Shown: positions 35,801 to 48,400 of the stretch, in pieces
Layout: every line of letters starts with the position of its first letter
Numbering within the stretch: the first letter of the stretch is position 1
Origin: Mantamonas sphyraenae
Lineage: Eukaryota > CRuMs > Mantamonadidae
Assembly (NCBI GenBank): GCA_026936335.1
Contig: JAPMXV010000045.1
Coordinates: 62,001 to 126,000 of the forward strand
DNA length: 64,000 nucleotides
Direction of reading: 5' to 3'
The notes under the pieces: model-generated
Databases searched by the model: none
What the model saw: only the letters and a program-made list of their open reading frames with translations
Told to the model about the DNA's origin: nothing
Translations under genes and position numbers: made by a program

Positions 35801-37711
35801 AACGTGTTTGGCGCAGACAATGAGGCAACGTATGGTGTGAGTGAGGGCGGCCTGCCGACACAGATCGAGGTGACATCAGTGGTGACAGCACGGTCGGGAG
35901 AGGAAGTGCGTGTGGAGGCACGACTGCGAGACGCATTGGGACAGCTGGTGGTGTGGACGGAAAAGACGATGCTGCTGCGTGTGGGAGGAGAGGACGAGTT
36001 GGAACTTTCAGGGACGTCTGTGGCAGTGCCTGTGCAGGGAGTGGCTGTGTTTGAGCAGATTGTGGCTGGTGACAAAGGCAGACATGTGTATGTGGTGAAT
36101 GCCAGCGAGACGTGGGCGATGGAGGGCGGACGTGGAGAGGTGCACATTGTGGAGTGTGGCCCTGGTCAACAACTGGTGAAGCGACAGTTTGACTCGGCTG
36201 TGTGTGAAGGATGTCCGAAGCAGCAGTATGTGGTGGGCATTGGGAATCGATGTCAGCCGTGTGAGGCAAACGGACGGTGTGTGAGTGGACGGATCGAGTC
36301 GATGCCAGGATTCTGGGCGTTTGAGGTGGGGAACAAAGCAGTGGTGGCAGCGTGTGGAGGTACAGGTGGGGCGTGTCTGGGCAACAACACATGCAGTGCC
36401 AACCACGAGGGACGACTGTGTGGCCAATGCGTGGCTGGGACGTCGATGGTGCGTGGGGAGTGTCGTGAGTGCAAGGGAGTCAATGTGTGGGCGATTGTGG
36501 TGGCAGGGGTGCTGGGACTGTTGTATGTGCTGTATGTGGTGTGGCTGCAGAAGCCTGCGAGCGCGACCATGGTGATTGTGACGATGTTTGGACAAGTGGC
36601 AGGATTGCTGTTCAGCACGGGTGGGCTTCATGGACACAGCGGTGGAAGTGGGAGTGGCTCAGGATCAGGATCTGCGAGTGTGGGATCGTTGCTGCTGTTG
36701 AAGCTGGATGGATTGGCTGGGGTGTGCATTGCGCCACTGGACTACTTTGGACGGTGGCAGGTGAATGTGGCGACATATGGAGTGTTGCTGGGACTGCTGG
36801 GGCCTGTGTGGGTGATGGAGTGGTGGAGTGGACGGTGGGCAGGTTGTGGTGCGCTACTGGAGACCAAGGTGATGCGGAAACTGCGTGGCATGGCACGGAA
36901 GAGCGATGCGAGGACTCGATATGCGACGGCAGCGATCAATGTGTTCAAAGCGGTGTACATGCCGCTGGCAAACCTGTTGCTTGTGACACTGCGGTGCCGC
37001 GAGGTGTATGCAGGGTCGGGGGAGCTTGTACTGAGTGCGGATGTGGCTGTGGCGTGTTCGGGGCCTGTGTGGACGCAGTACCAGTTGATATCGATTGTGT
37101 TGTTGGGGGTGGTGATTGTGCCGACTCCGCTGTTGATTGGGTTCTTTGTGCATCGGTACAGAGACCACGGGAAGCATGGGGCAGCGTTGAGTGTGTTTAC
37201 GGGCCTGTACCGTAAGCGGATGTACTTCTGGGAGAGTGTGGTGATGGCAAGGCGTCTGGCGGTGGCTGCGTCGTTTGCGTTGCTGGACGGGTACACAGCG
37301 TTGGTGGTTGTGAATGGAGTGTTGCTGGTGTCGCTGGTGGGACAGATTCTGCTGGAGCCATTCACGAAGGAGGCAGCAAACCGGTTGGAAGGATTCTCGT
37401 TGGCATTGAGTGTGATGGTTGCGACGATGCTTGGATCGACGGCGTGGAGCGAAGCCAGGGTGGATGGGTTGGGACGGGAAGCGGTTGTGGTGAGTGTGTA
37501 TGGGCTGTTTGGGGTGGGGGTTGCTGTGTCGCAGCGGGAGGTGTTGAGGCGAATGTGGAAGAAGATGCAGGAGATGAGTGTGCGCAAGTCTGTGCAGGGG
37601 ATCGACCTTGGGGATGTGGCAGTGGATGACGATGAGGAGGGGTATGGGAGGATGGATGAGATGATGGTGCACCTGCTGGACAAGGACAATCGCCAAGAAG
37701 ACGACGGCTGA
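32892..37711 (+). CDS. Beta-helix ectodomain multi-pass membrane protein, copy 1
   Basis: Exon 1 (32892-33024) encodes a signal peptide, MTIASLPQKIHN..., with a hydrophobic core (VVAASVALLSVLLQV) and an AHA-like cleavage site. A 104-bp intron (GTGCGT...CACACAG) joins phase 1 to exon 2 (33129-37711), 1,571 residues in all. Residues about 46-1,000 are right-handed parallel beta-helix repeats of the polymorphic-membrane-protein type, opening with YVDSSYTGVVSNGSAVAPF and rich in GGAL/GGG and GNRA/DNxA turns. A Cys module follows (about 1,050-1,150: CEGCPKQQYV, GFWAFEVGN, CSANHEGRLCGQC), then about eight membrane helices starting NVWAIVVAGVLGLLYVLYVV, a YFWESVVMARRLA motif and an acidic tail. Likely a surface receptor or adhesin; the ligand is unknown. 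Residues about 393-695 differ from copy 2. Confidence 0.9.
34174..35082 (+). other. Diverged beta-helix cassette, copy 1
   Basis: Within otherwise near-identical copies, identity collapses abruptly at 34174 (counterpart 39002) and returns at about 35083 (counterpart 39908). Cassette lengths differ by 3 bp, so frame and repeat register are kept. Aligned positions share turn motifs such as SGHLVLRN and GPLTVR, but most residues differ. Confidence 0.93.
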
Positions 37712-40700
37712 CTCTTTCGATGACCATCGCATCCTTGCCACAGAAAATACACAACAGGAGACCCTTTTCGGTTTCGTCCCCCTGGGTTGTCGCTGCCTCA
37801 GTTGCATTGCTGTCCGTGCTGCTGCAGGTGGACTTTGCACACGCGGCGGAAAGTGCGTGAATTTTCCAATGCGCTTTGCAACACCCTTCTGCACTGCACT
37901 GACACACACACACACACACGATAAATGGCACCTGCACTCACGCCGTCTGCACACAGTCTACGTCGACTCATCGTACACGGGGGTGGTGTCCAATGGCTCA
38001 GCAGTGGCTCCGTTCAAAACGGTGGTGACGGCGGTGAGCGCGGCAAGTTCGGGCGACACGCTTTTGCTCGCACAGGGCCTGTACAAAGGTTTCCCCACGG
38101 ACGGTATATCTCCGGGGGGCAAGTACCTGACCTTGAAGGCGGTAGGGACTACAGCAGTACTGGACTGTGAGGTGGTGTCTGGTTGCAGGCACTGGAAGCT
38201 GGAGCAGGGAGATCACCTGGTGTTGGTCAACATCTCGCTATACAGAGGCAACCACGGATCTGTGAGTGATGCGACACTGCCCAACACACACGCATACCAA
38301 GGAGGCAGTGTGCACCTGTCGGGCAATGCCACGCTGGACATGACGGGCGGGGACATTTGGACAAACTTTGCGACGTACGGGGCTGTGTTCCATGCGGAGG
38401 GGACATCGCGGGTGTCTGTGCGAGGGTGTGATGTGATGAGCAACGTGGCGAGAGTGGGAGGGTTCATACAATTGGCAGACGAGGCAGAGGCAGTGATGGA
38501 GGACAACGGGTACTCGGGGCAGAGTGGGGCGTATGCAGATGGTGGGGTGCTGTACACGGGCACATGCAGAGCGTGCAAGTACACAAGTGTGCGAGAGAGG
38601 TTCAAAGGAGTGCAGGGGGCACGTGCGGGACTATGGTGGGTGCAGCGTACGCAGGTTGTTGTGCGTGAGGTGACAGTGATCTCAGGGGTGGCGAGGTCGA
38701 TTGCAGCGGTGGCAATGGTGAGTGTGTCTGGTGAGTTGGAGATGGTGGACAGTAGAGTGGGTGGGCTGCAGGTGCCTGCACCGGGTGTGCAGATGGTGTT
38801 TGCAGACGCGAACGGGACGGTGAGTGTGCGCAACACGACACTGGCAAACATTGCACCGAATGCAGGGTGTGCAATGGCGGTGTCTGGAGAAGCGCAGATG
38901 AATCTGACGGGAGTGGAGTGGACTGGGAACACGAGGGGCATCTGCGTGCAGGGTGACGCACAACTGCACGTGAGTGGATGTCATTGGCATCACAACGCCG
39001 GACCTGAGTCGCCTGGACTCACTGTGGAGGTTCTACAAGACAATGCCTACGCGGAGATCAGTGACAGCCTGATGGAAGACAACTCAGCTTCTATTGGGAG
39101 TATGTTCAGCATGAGCAGCGGACATTTGGTGTTGCGCAACACTACGTTCCAGCGCATTACTTCTGGAACACGCGCATCTGTTGTGAATGCGGACTCGCCC
39201 AGCGACACCGTTGTGGACGTAGACGGCTGCAGGTTTCTGAACAACCAATGTGGTTTCGCGTGCGCAATCGTATCGCGGGGTCCGCTCACTGTCCGGAATT
39301 GCACGTTCTCACATAATTCGGCGTTGCCTTTGGGTCAAGGGGGCGCCGTGTTGGCGTTTGGAAGCGCCGATATTCGCGATTCGCTGTTTGAAGGCAACCA
39401 GGCTTCAGCCAGTGCAGCAGTCGTCATGCAGGGTATTTCGGCACGACTGGATTCCATCAACAACCGATTTGTCAACAACAGAGCTACTGGATCCGTGGGA
39501 TCAATCAGCTTCGTAAACAGCCCAGGTGGATTGGTGTCGCACAACGAGTTTATTGGGAACAACGGCGGCAATTATGCAGGAGCCCTCTGGGTGACCCAGA
39601 CGACCGAAGTGCTTCGCATTCAACACAGCACCTTCTCGAACAACCGGGCTCTTGCATGGGGGGGCGCAATCCATGTCGCAGAAAGTACGGTTGAAATCGC
39701 CAACTGCACTGTGACTGGGAGTATTGTTCACAGAACGGGCTCGGGACTCTATGCTACCGACAGTATTGTCACAGTGCACAACAGCACTTTCTCAAACAAT
39801 ACGGCAGAGGCACTCACAGACGCTACAAATGTGAATCCGAGCAGCTCGGGAGGTGCCATCCAAATTGAAAACACGCAGGCACTCACCACACCCACCAAAT
39901 GTGTCGAGCTCCAAGGGAACCGATACGAAGGCAACAGGGCCGTGGCCGGGGGTGCAGTGGCTGTCTTTGGATACCGTTCCCTGTGCATGCTTCTCATCCA
40001 GGGCGAGACCTACGTCAACAACTCTGCTTCGGACAAAGGCGGTGCACTGCTCGGCATGCACGCTGACATCCAAATATACGGGACAGTCATGCGTGCCAAC
40101 AACGCACCCAACGGCGGTGCGTTGTATGCCATGGAACAGGATGTGTCACAACACAGAGTGCATCTTGAGGATGTGGTGATGGATGGCAACACGGCCACTC
40201 GGGGCGCTGGGATCTTTGTGACCCAACACGTGGGACTGGTCATGGAACGAGGCAAGCTGACAGACAACCAGGCTCAGGATGGCGGTGGCCTGTATGTGGA
40301 TGCAGGGACCAACGCAACGTTGCAGTCAGTTGCAGTGGAGGGCAACCGGGCCACCACGTACGGTGGGGGAGTGTACGTGCATGGACAGAGTATGCATGTG
40401 GTGTTGAATGGCAGCCAGTTTGTGGGCAATGAGGCAGGGGTGGCAGGCGGAGGCGTGTACGATGCACAGCCAGCGGCAGGAGTGGGCCACAACGCGACCA
40501 TGTCCACGACGATGCCGATGACGATGACGATGACAGGAAGTGTCTTTCACAAGAACAAGGCAAAGGGCGGAGCGTGTGTGTTTGCTCCGTATGCGCTCGG
40601 CAGTCTGCGATCAAGAGAAGGAGGGAACGTGTTTGGCGCAGACAATGAGGCAACGTATGGTGTGAGTGAGGGCGGCCTGCCGACACAGATCGAGGTGACA

Positions 40701-42489
40701 TCAGTGGTGACAGCACGGTCGGGAGAGGAAGTGCGTGTGGAGGCACGACTGCGAGACGCATTGGGACAGCTGGTGGTGTGGACGGAAAAGACGATGCTGC
40801 TGCGTGTGGGAGGAGAGGACGAGTTGGAACTTTCAGGGACGTCTGTGGCAGTGCCTGTGCAGGGAGTGGCTGTGTTTGAGCAGATTGTGGCTGGTGACAA
40901 AGGCAGACATGTGTATGTGGTGAATGCCAGCGAGACGTGGGCGATGGAGGGCGGACGTGGAGAGGTGCACATTGTGGAGTGTGGCCCTGGTCAACAACTG
41001 GTGAAGCGACAGTTTGACTCGGCTGTGTGTGAAGGATGTCCGAAGCAGCAGTATGTGGTGGGCATTGGGAATCGATGTCAGCCGTGTGAGGCAAACGGAC
41101 GGTGTGTGAGTGGACGGATCGAGTCGATGCCAGGATTCTGGGCGTTTGAGGTGGGGAACAAAGCAGTGGTGGCAGCGTGTGGAGGTACAGGTGGGGCGTG
41201 TCTGGGCAACAACACATGCAGTGCCAACCACGAGGGACGACTGTGTGGCCAATGCGTGGCTGGGACGTCGATGGTGCGTGGGGAGTGTCGTGAGTGCAAG
41301 GGAGTCAATGTGTGGGCGATTGTGGTGGCAGGGGTGCTGGGACTGTTGTATGTGCTGTATGTGGTGTGGCTGCAGAAGCCTGCAAGTGCGACCATGGTGA
41401 TTGTGACGATGTTTGGACAAGTGGCAGGATTGCTGTTCAGCACGGGTGGGCTTCATGGACACAGCGGTGGAAGTGGGAGTGGCTCAGGATCAGGATCTGC
41501 GAGTGTGGGATCGCTGCTGCTGTTGAAGCTGGATGGATTGGCTGGGGTGTGCATTGCGCCACTGGACTACTTTGGACGGTGGCAGGTGAATGTGGCGACA
41601 TATGGAGTGTTGCTGGGACTGCTGGGGCCTGTGTGGGTGATGGAGTGGTGGAGTGGACGGTGGGCAGGTTGTGGTGCGCTACTGGAGACCAAGGTGATGC
41701 GGAAACTGCGTGGCATGGCACGGAAGAGCGATGCGAGGACTCGATATGCGACGGCAGCGATCAATGTGTTCAAAGCGGTGTACATGCCGCTGGCAAACCT
41801 GTTGCTTGTGACACTGCGGTGCCGCGAGGTGTATGCAGGGTCGGGGGAGCTTGTACTGAGTGCGGATGTGGCTGTGGCGTGTTCGGGGCCTGTGTGGACG
41901 CAGTACCAGTTGATATCGATTGTGTTGTTGGGGGTGGTGATTGTGCCGACTCCGCTGTTGATTGGCTTCTTTGTGCATCGGTACAGAGACCACGGGAAGC
42001 ATGGGGCAGCGTTGAGTGTGTTTACGGGCCTGTACCGTAAGCGGATGTACTTCTGGGAGAGTGTGGTGATGGCAAGGCGTCTGGCGGTGGCTGCGTCGTT
42101 TGCGTTGCTGGACGGGTACACAGCGTTGGTGGTTGTGAATGGAGTGTTGCTGGTGTCGCTGGTGGGACAGATTCTGCTGGAGCCATTCACGAAGGAGGCG
42201 GCAAACCGGTTGGAAGGATTCTCGTTGGCATTGAGTGTGATGGTTGCGACGATGCTTGGATCGACGGCGTGGAGCGAAGCCAGGGTGGATGGGTTGGGAC
42301 GGGAAGCGGTTGTGGTGAGTGTGTATGGGCTGTTTGGGGTGGGGGTTGCTGTGTCGCAGCGGGAGGTGTTGAGGCGAATGTGGAAGAAGATGCAGGAGAT
42401 GAGTGTGCGCAAGTCTGTGCAGGGGATCGACCTTGGGGATGTGGCAGTGGATGACGATGAGGAGGGGTATGGGAGGATGGATGAGATGA
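37649..42489 (+). repeat. Tandem direct repeat, unit 2
   Basis: Second unit of the direct repeat. Unit 1 homology ends at the next gene tail: at about 42478-42500 the last codons diverge (copy 2 ends in a different 8-codon tail, also found in the inverted relic near 61.66 kb). The boundary with unit 1 falls inside the 3' end of copy 1. Confidence 0.93.
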
Positions 42490-42536
42490 TGGAGCACCTG
42501 TTGGACAAGGACGGAGACAGTGCCAACCGTGGCTGA
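37720..42536 (+). CDS. Beta-helix ectodomain multi-pass membrane protein, copy 2
   Basis: Same structure as copy 1: signal-peptide exon 37720-37852, intron, and exon 2 37957-42536, 1,570 residues. The signal peptide, the first 390 residues, and everything from about residue 695 on (rest of the helix, Cys module, membrane core) are almost identical to copy 1. The middle third of the ectodomain is different (cassette 39002-39907). Its ATG lies only 8 bp after the stop of copy 1, so its promoter must sit inside the copy 1 coding region unless the two are co-transcribed. The C-terminal codons read DKDGDSANRG instead of DKDNRQEDDG. Predicted to be a plasma-membrane protein with the large N-terminal domain outside. 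Confidence 0.9.
39002..39907 (+). other. Diverged beta-helix cassette, copy 2
   Basis: Counterpart of 34174-35082. Protein motifs include MEDNSASIGSMFSMSSGHL, FSNNRALAWGGAIHVAES and SNNTAEALTDATNVNPSS. It still shows the beta-helix periodicity but has different surface residues. Base composition is less GC-rich than the flanks. Confidence 0.93.
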
Positions 42537-43892
42537 TCCATCCCATCACAACCACCCAATGCACAATGATCTGCCACTGCAGCTGCCTGGCAGGATTGTC
42601 ACACAATGCAACGCAATGCTGTGTCGCTGTCAAAAATGAAATACATTAGCTTCCTCTGCTCTGTTCATCGGTGCCTGGAACACCCACAGGTGCTGGCTTT
42701 CCTCCAGCACAATCTGTCTGCCAGTGACCCAACCACCCCATCCGTGGCTCTCCTTCCTTCCTTCCTTGCTTGCTTCCTGCTCTCGTTGGCCCTCCCTCTT
42801 TACAGGATCAGGCACTTCTTCTTCTTCTTCTTGGTGTCCACCTTGTCGCCGCCAGCACGAGCCTTGCGGATCTCGCGCACCAGCTCAAAGAACGACTCCT
42901 CCACGTTGATGCGAGCCTTGGCAGATCCCTCCATGTGCGGGCAGCCAAACGACTTGGCCAGGTCCTTGCCCTCAGCAGTCGTCACCTGACGCTCGTGGTC
43001 CAAATCGCACTTGTTGCCAATGATGACCATCGGCACCTGGTCCTGGTCCTTCACGCGCAGAATCTGCTCGCGGAAGGCAGGGATTTCGTCAAACGACGAG
43101 CGCGACGTGATCGAGTACACACACAGGAAGCCTTCGCCACTGCGCATGTAACCGTCACGCATAGCTGCGTACTCCTCCTGGCCAGCCGTGTCCAGGATGT
43201 CCAGCAGACACGACTCGTCATCGATCGTCACTTGCTTGCGGTACGAATCCTCTGTTTTGAGGAACGGAGGGGGGGAAGAGGGAGAGTCAGTGGCGGGGTT
43301 GCGTCGTGTGGTCTCACACACACACACACACACGATGTGTGTGTTACCCAGGGCACCCCCCCCGGTGGAGGAGGGGATGGGGAACCCCCATGAGTCATGC
43401 AGACTCGGATACTCACCAATGGTGGGGTCGTACTCGTCCACAAAGGAGTTCTGGATCAGCTGGATGGTCAGGGCAGACTTGCCCACGCCTCCGCCGCCGA
43501 CAACAACACACTTGTACTCAGTCATCTTGTATGTTCTACGTGTGGGAAAATGAGGTTTTGTATGGGAAACCTTGGGTTATTTGGTTGAGTTGGTGGGATT
43601 GGGGCAGTGTGGGCGGGTTTGCTTTTGAAGACGGGTGGGTGGGGGCGGAATTCGCGGGTGGGGCGGGTGGATAAGGAAGGCATGGATAAGAAGGAGGAAT
43701 TGATGAGGGTGGGGATGGATGAGAGGAGGGTGGTGGATGGTTGACATGGGATGGGATGAGGGGTGGGATGGCACACATGCAATGATGCATGGGGATGGGA
43801 TGTGACTGGGACGCCGACGCAGGACAACGCGTGCCACACCACACCACCACACCCACACATTGTGTCTGGTCGTCGATTGCGCCGGCCCAACC
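42425..43892 (+). repeat. Inverted repeat, left arm (beta-helix gene tail + Ras gene + promoter)
   Basis: Reads as the reverse complement of about 60297-61775. It includes the last codons of beta-helix copy 2, the convergent Ras gene with its intron, and about 365 bp upstream of Ras, ending at GCCGGCCCAAC near 43892. Identity is very high from 42480 inward and decays at the outer edge. Confidence 0.93.
42800..43525 (-). CDS. ras: Ras family GTPase, copy A
   Basis: Exons 43525-43417 and 43251-42800 join in phase 1 across a 165-bp intron (GTGAGT...AACAG), 186 residues. This is classic Ras: P-loop [11 protein letters not shown], switch [14 protein letters not shown], switch [15 protein letters not shown] with the catalytic Gln, NKCDL and [11 protein letters not shown]. 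The tail has six lysines followed by the CAAX box CLIL, whose final Leu predicts geranylgeranylation rather than farnesylation. It cycles between GDP and GTP at the membrane. The intron lies exactly between PTI and EDS. The predicted protein appears identical to copy B at 60.7-61.4 kb, with synonymous differences in the exons. Divergent from the BTB gene, with which it shares about 390 bp of upstream DNA. Confidence 0.96.
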   Translation of the reverse strand: MTEYKCVVVGGGGVGKSALTIQLIQNSFVDEYDPTIGEYPSLHDSWGFPIPSSTGGGALGNTHIVCVCVCETTRRNPATDSPSSPPPFLKTEDSYRKQVTIDDESCLLDILDTAGQEEYAAMRDGYMRSGEGFLCVYSITSRSSFDEIPAFREQILRVKDQDQVPMVIIGNKCDLDHERQVTTAEGKDLAKSFGCPHMEGSAKARINVEESFFELVREIRKARAGGDKVDTKKKKKKCLIL

Positions 43893-43915
43893 AATTCTCA
43901 CACTCACCCTCGTGG

Positions 43916-45150
43916 ATGTCCACAAACGGAAGCGAGTGGGACATCGACTTTCACCATGGACGCTTGTCCATCTCCTCATTGGAGGAGTACATCAATGGGG
44001 AGATGCCGTCGCTGGCAAGTTCCGCCGCACAAACCAAGGCCAAACCCGAGCCCAAGCGCAAAGCAGTGCAGCTTGACGATGGACTCGTGTTCACTGTGGA
44101 GGTACGTTTGTATGGGGTTTGCCACTCCCCCACACAGGGAGGGAGGGAGTTTGGCCTAACCACCCCACCCCACACCCCCACCACACACCCCACACACACA
44201 CAGACCATGCGTGAATCACCGAAAAAGACATCCAGTGTGGTCAACCTGGAGAAGATCGACTCGAGCGAATTGCAACAACGTGTGGTCCTCAACGTGGGTG
44301 GCACCCGTTTCGAAACGTTTGTGTCCACGTTGGTGAGCATCCCGGAGTCGCTTCTTGGTGTCATGTTTGCCAAGCGCAACCAGCTGCTGCTGGCCACCGA
44401 GCATTCCGACACAAAGGGACCCCCCGAGTACTTCTTTGACAGGGACCCTGTGCTGTTCCCGGCCATCCTCAACCTGTACCGCACGGGCCAATTGTAGGTT
44501 TTTCGGTCCGGCGTTTTGTTGATGTTCTCCCACGGCGACTGGGGCATTGTTCAGGCAGAATTGGAGCACTGACACACGGGCGATGGCACAGCTTCGTACC
44601 CAAGGACATCAATCTGGCGCAATTGGAGGAAGAGATTGAGTATTGGCAGCTGCCTGTGACGCCTCTGGATCTGAAGCTGACGGAAAACTCGTACCGGGTG
44701 GGAGAGTACATCCGGGAGTTGGCACTGACCAAGAGTGAGGCCGAGTGTGGACAAGATACGTTGGAGGAGTTGATGACAACGATTGTGGAGGAGGCACTCA
44801 AGGCAGCTCGTCTTGGGTGTCAGATCTGCGTGTTGGACTTTCCCCGCAACGACTCGTACAAGCGTCACAACGATGGACCGGAACAGTATGTGTATTACAA
44901 GAACGTAGTGGGGGAACGGAATGAGAGCGAGGATTCGGACGAGGGGAGGCTGCGGTTCTACCTATACGTGCTGCAACAACACACTCGTCGACTGCTCATC
45001 AACCGCATGCGGGACATGCACCTGGTCTTTGAGATCACTCGCTTCCCTTCCATTCGACTCTTTCTTTGGAAGCAGTTCGATGCCAGCGAGGGCGACGATG
45101 GCATCCACAGCATGGAGGCGGCCAACATGATGATGACCGAAGATTTGTGA
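43916..45150 (+). CDS. KCTD-like BTB (T1) domain protein
   Basis: Exons 43916-44101, 44204-44493 and 44592-45150 (phases 0 and 2) give 344 residues. Residues about 90-165 are a BTB_2/T1 domain: QQRVVLNVGGTRFETFVSTL, SLLGVMFAKRN, EYFFDRDPVLFPAILNLYRT, then VPKDINLAQLEEEIEYWQLP. In animals this domain forms Kv tetramers or KCTD pentamers that act as cullin-3 adaptors. No channel helices follow, so KCTD-type is the better comparison. The C-terminal 170 residues (VGEYIRELALTKSEAECG, ICVLDFPRNDSYKRH, LRFYLYVLQQHTRRLLINRM) are unfamiliar. Intron 1 ends in a CA repeat plus CAG. The 5' flank is partly inside the left arm of the Ras inverted repeat. Confidence 0.87.
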
Positions 45151-45491
45151 AAATGCAATCCCCTTGTAGCCGATGCACATTCCTGTTGCTTGCCACTCTG
45201 GTTTTGCTCATGTCCACGGAATTGGAGGGTATTCCCGTATTCCCTTCAAAACTAGATACAACACAAAGGTAGACAACCAACTGCGTCGGCAACATACCTG
45301 CGATCGATCTGGAGCTCCACAAGGTGATCCAATTGCCTGTGTTCCAGAATTGATGAGAATGAATAGGTGCTGGTCAAGGGTTTGCCAGTGGTAGCCCCCT
45401 GTTCAGAGATGGAATCATGAATGTTTGAATCTTGCACGATGTTGCCAAACAATGCAAGGTGACGGATTGTATGGCTGTGGAAACGAGGCAG
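45151..45491. other. Convergent intergenic spacer, nothing recognised
   Basis: 341 bp between the BTB stop and the stop of GCC-repeat gene A. No convincing ORF, RNA or repeat seen; presumably the 3' ends of both transcripts. Confidence 0.6.
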
Positions 45492-48400
45492 CTACTCCCT
45501 CGTTCCCTTTGTCTCCGCCTGCTGCATCTCCACCATCATCTCCTCCTCCACACTGCCTTCCAGCTCCTCCGCGGCACGCTCCCCTCGCCACACTCCCCAT
45601 CCTGCCATTCCAACCGCAACGACGCTCCCCAACCCCACCGTCCCAACCGTCACATAGATCACAACCGCCCGCTGAAACTCGTTCACAAAGCCGTTTGCAA
45701 AGAACAAAATCCCACAGAACAGCACCACACACGAACAGAATTGCAGCACCAGATCCACAACCATGGCACTCCATCGTTGATGCGGCGACGCCGTCTTGGT
45801 CGCTTCGAAGCACACAAACAACACCCCTAACCCAAGCGTCGTCTGGAAGACCGTGTGCCGACTCAGAAAATTCAGCACCATGACAAAGAGTAGCTTCCGC
45901 GCCATCACCACTGCCTCCCACCAGTAGTACTCCTTCTTGAATGCCCCATAAAGTCCACCCCACACCGCATCCACGTCATCCACACCATCGTTCCTTCTTC
46001 TTCCAGACGAGATCGATCGTCGACGCACATACAGGTTCCCCATGAACAACGCCGGTATGCCCAGCACATACAGGACCACAAACGCCCCAGACCACGGAAT
46101 TAGCTCCATGTGCCACGGTTCCCAACATGACAATGACGGCTCGGGGTCAAAAACAACCGATTTGTCACTCAGCGTGGAGCAGTCAAACACCTGCAACACT
46201 GCAGAACACGTCGGTACATACAGCACCCCCAGTGCCGTCACCACAACCGACTTGGCTTTCGGCACAACATGTCCCACCGCCCCGCGCCACCCGTCCACTC
46301 CACCCAACCCACGCTTCTCACGCACCCATTCCACAGCTCCATACACACACACACTCATCCCAACAAGTGTCACCAACACAGGAATCACGGCCATCCGTGC
46401 TGCCCATCGCGTCCCATACGACACACTCCCCTCCACTGCACACTCTGGGGCAAGGATACTCGGATCCACAAGCACAACTTGCAGCCAGTCAAAGAGCATC
46501 AGCACTTCCTCCGGCCACAACAGATTGAACCCAGGGAACAGGGCAAGGATCTGGTAGAACGTCACAAACCCCTTGATGGTGGACGAGTGTTGCATCAGCT
46601 TCTTCCGCATCATCACTGACCCTGCAATGCACAAGAGTAGCACAACCCCGACGACGACTTGTGACACCACCCGACCTGTCTCGTTGGCCCTGCACGACAC
46701 GCACTGCACTCCGTTCTTGTAGTATCCACCCGCACATGACGCACACAATCGTCCCTTGTATCCGTCTGCACACCGGTTCCCCCCCAAACACGCTGCTGCG
46801 AACGGACACGCATACAACAGTGAGCTGTTTGTTCCAGAACGCCAGAACCCTGTCGCTGCACGCGGCTCGGCCGACTGACCCTCACACACTGCCCCTGCCG
46901 GGCACTGCCTGCAGTCACCGTCGTACGTGCCGTAGAACCCATACGCACACGCACACTGTGTCCGTGATGACGCTCCCAGAATCAAGGTGCTCGAGCCTGC
47001 CGCGCATGCACTGCACTGACGCGCCCCTGGTGTTGCTGCAAACTTGCCCACATCACACAGTGCACACTGTGAACTGCCCAGATCGTTGTTGGCCGTTCCA
47101 GGCGCACATGGCTCGCATGAGTTCGCACCTACCCCCTTGAAAGTGCCCTCAGGACATGTTGTGCAGGAGCTCATCCCGCTCGTGGACGTAAACACACCGC
47201 TGTTGCACACTGCACATGTTGATGCCCCCGACACCTCTGAGTATGTGTTGGGTGCACACTCTACACATGTGCTCATCGCACGGGCCCCTGTGTATGTTCC
47301 AGGAGAACACAAAAGGCATGCACTCCTCCCCGTGCTGTTGGAGTATGTCCCTGCCATGCAATCGCTGCACACAGACATCCCTGTCTCGCCTGCATACTTC
47401 CCTTCTGGACACGCACTGCACGTGCTCACGTTGAATCCCGTCGTGTACTCTCCCACCGGGCACGGTGAGCAGGTAAACGAGCTGTCTTGCAGTTCTTGTC
47501 GCGTTCCTGGGGGGCATGCGTTTGTCGTCAGCATAACCAAACGTTTACCAGACATCTCCACAAGGATTTTGTTGCTGAATGGGATCACGTGGTTGATGTC
47601 GTTGCCCGAAGCGGCTACTTGGATATCCCACACATGCTGAAGGGTCGAGTTTGCCCACGCCAGCCGTGCTGGTGAGTAAACACTCCCAAACTTGTCCTTT
47701 GTGGCCACTTTGGCATGACCCTCGCCATTGAAGATCCTTGTGCCGCTTCCACGGACAACGCCAGTCCGCAGGTCCGCCTCCACCACGTATCCATTGTGGT
47801 CTGCGACGATACTATGTTGCGCAGACATCACAATTATGTGGTCTGTTCTCCAATCAAATGCAGCAATCTGGTGGAGAGCACCGTTCGTGAAGTTGAAGGT
47901 GCGGACATTCAAACTTGTGATGTGCGTGTCTGCCGCAGCCACAATGAGACCGTTTCGGGCTGCGATGATTGGAGCGTATGGCATCTCGGCTGAATGTGTC
48001 ACGTTTCCTCTGTGACGTGGTGCAAGTGTGTGTCAGCGGTTCACCGCAGATGGGTCTGCTGTTTTCTTCACTCACGTTCGGGCGTCCCTGACGAACAGAC
48101 GGTTGATCGATGACTGCAGCAGCCGTGAATCTTCATCAACAGTGAGCCCTATGTGAAACGTGGCCACGGGAGAAGAAGCTGTCTGTTGCCAGATGGTGGT
48201 CATGCTTGTCAAATTGAACCCGACCACCACATTGGATGACGCCATAGCCACGACCACACTCTGCTTTGGAACGAGCACACTACGCCAATACGAATTTCCT
48301 TGTGGATAGAACACTCCTGATCGTACCACTGTGCCGTTGGCTCGCGATACCACCTCAACCGTGGAGTAGCCAACATGCACTAGGAAGTCTCTCGTCAGGG

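Larger units (their letters stand above)
32821..37648 (+). repeat. Tandem direct repeat, unit 1 (4,828 bp)
   Basis: Unit 1 starts at 32821 and unit 2 at 37649. They align base by base with only scattered substitutions outside one cassette, at an offset of 4,828 bp upstream of the cassette and 4,825 bp after it. Each unit consists of the tail of one beta-helix gene, a short spacer and the body of the next gene. Confidence 0.95.

Noticed and set aside
35415-36392. Pro/His/Ser-rich minus-strand ORFs inside both beta-helix genes (also 40240-41217)
   Set aside because: They exist in both copies only because the sense strand is duplicated; composition is a reverse-frame artefact.
43916-45150. Voltage-gated potassium channel
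   Set aside because: Only the T1/BTB domain is present; no S1-S6 helices or pore signature follow.
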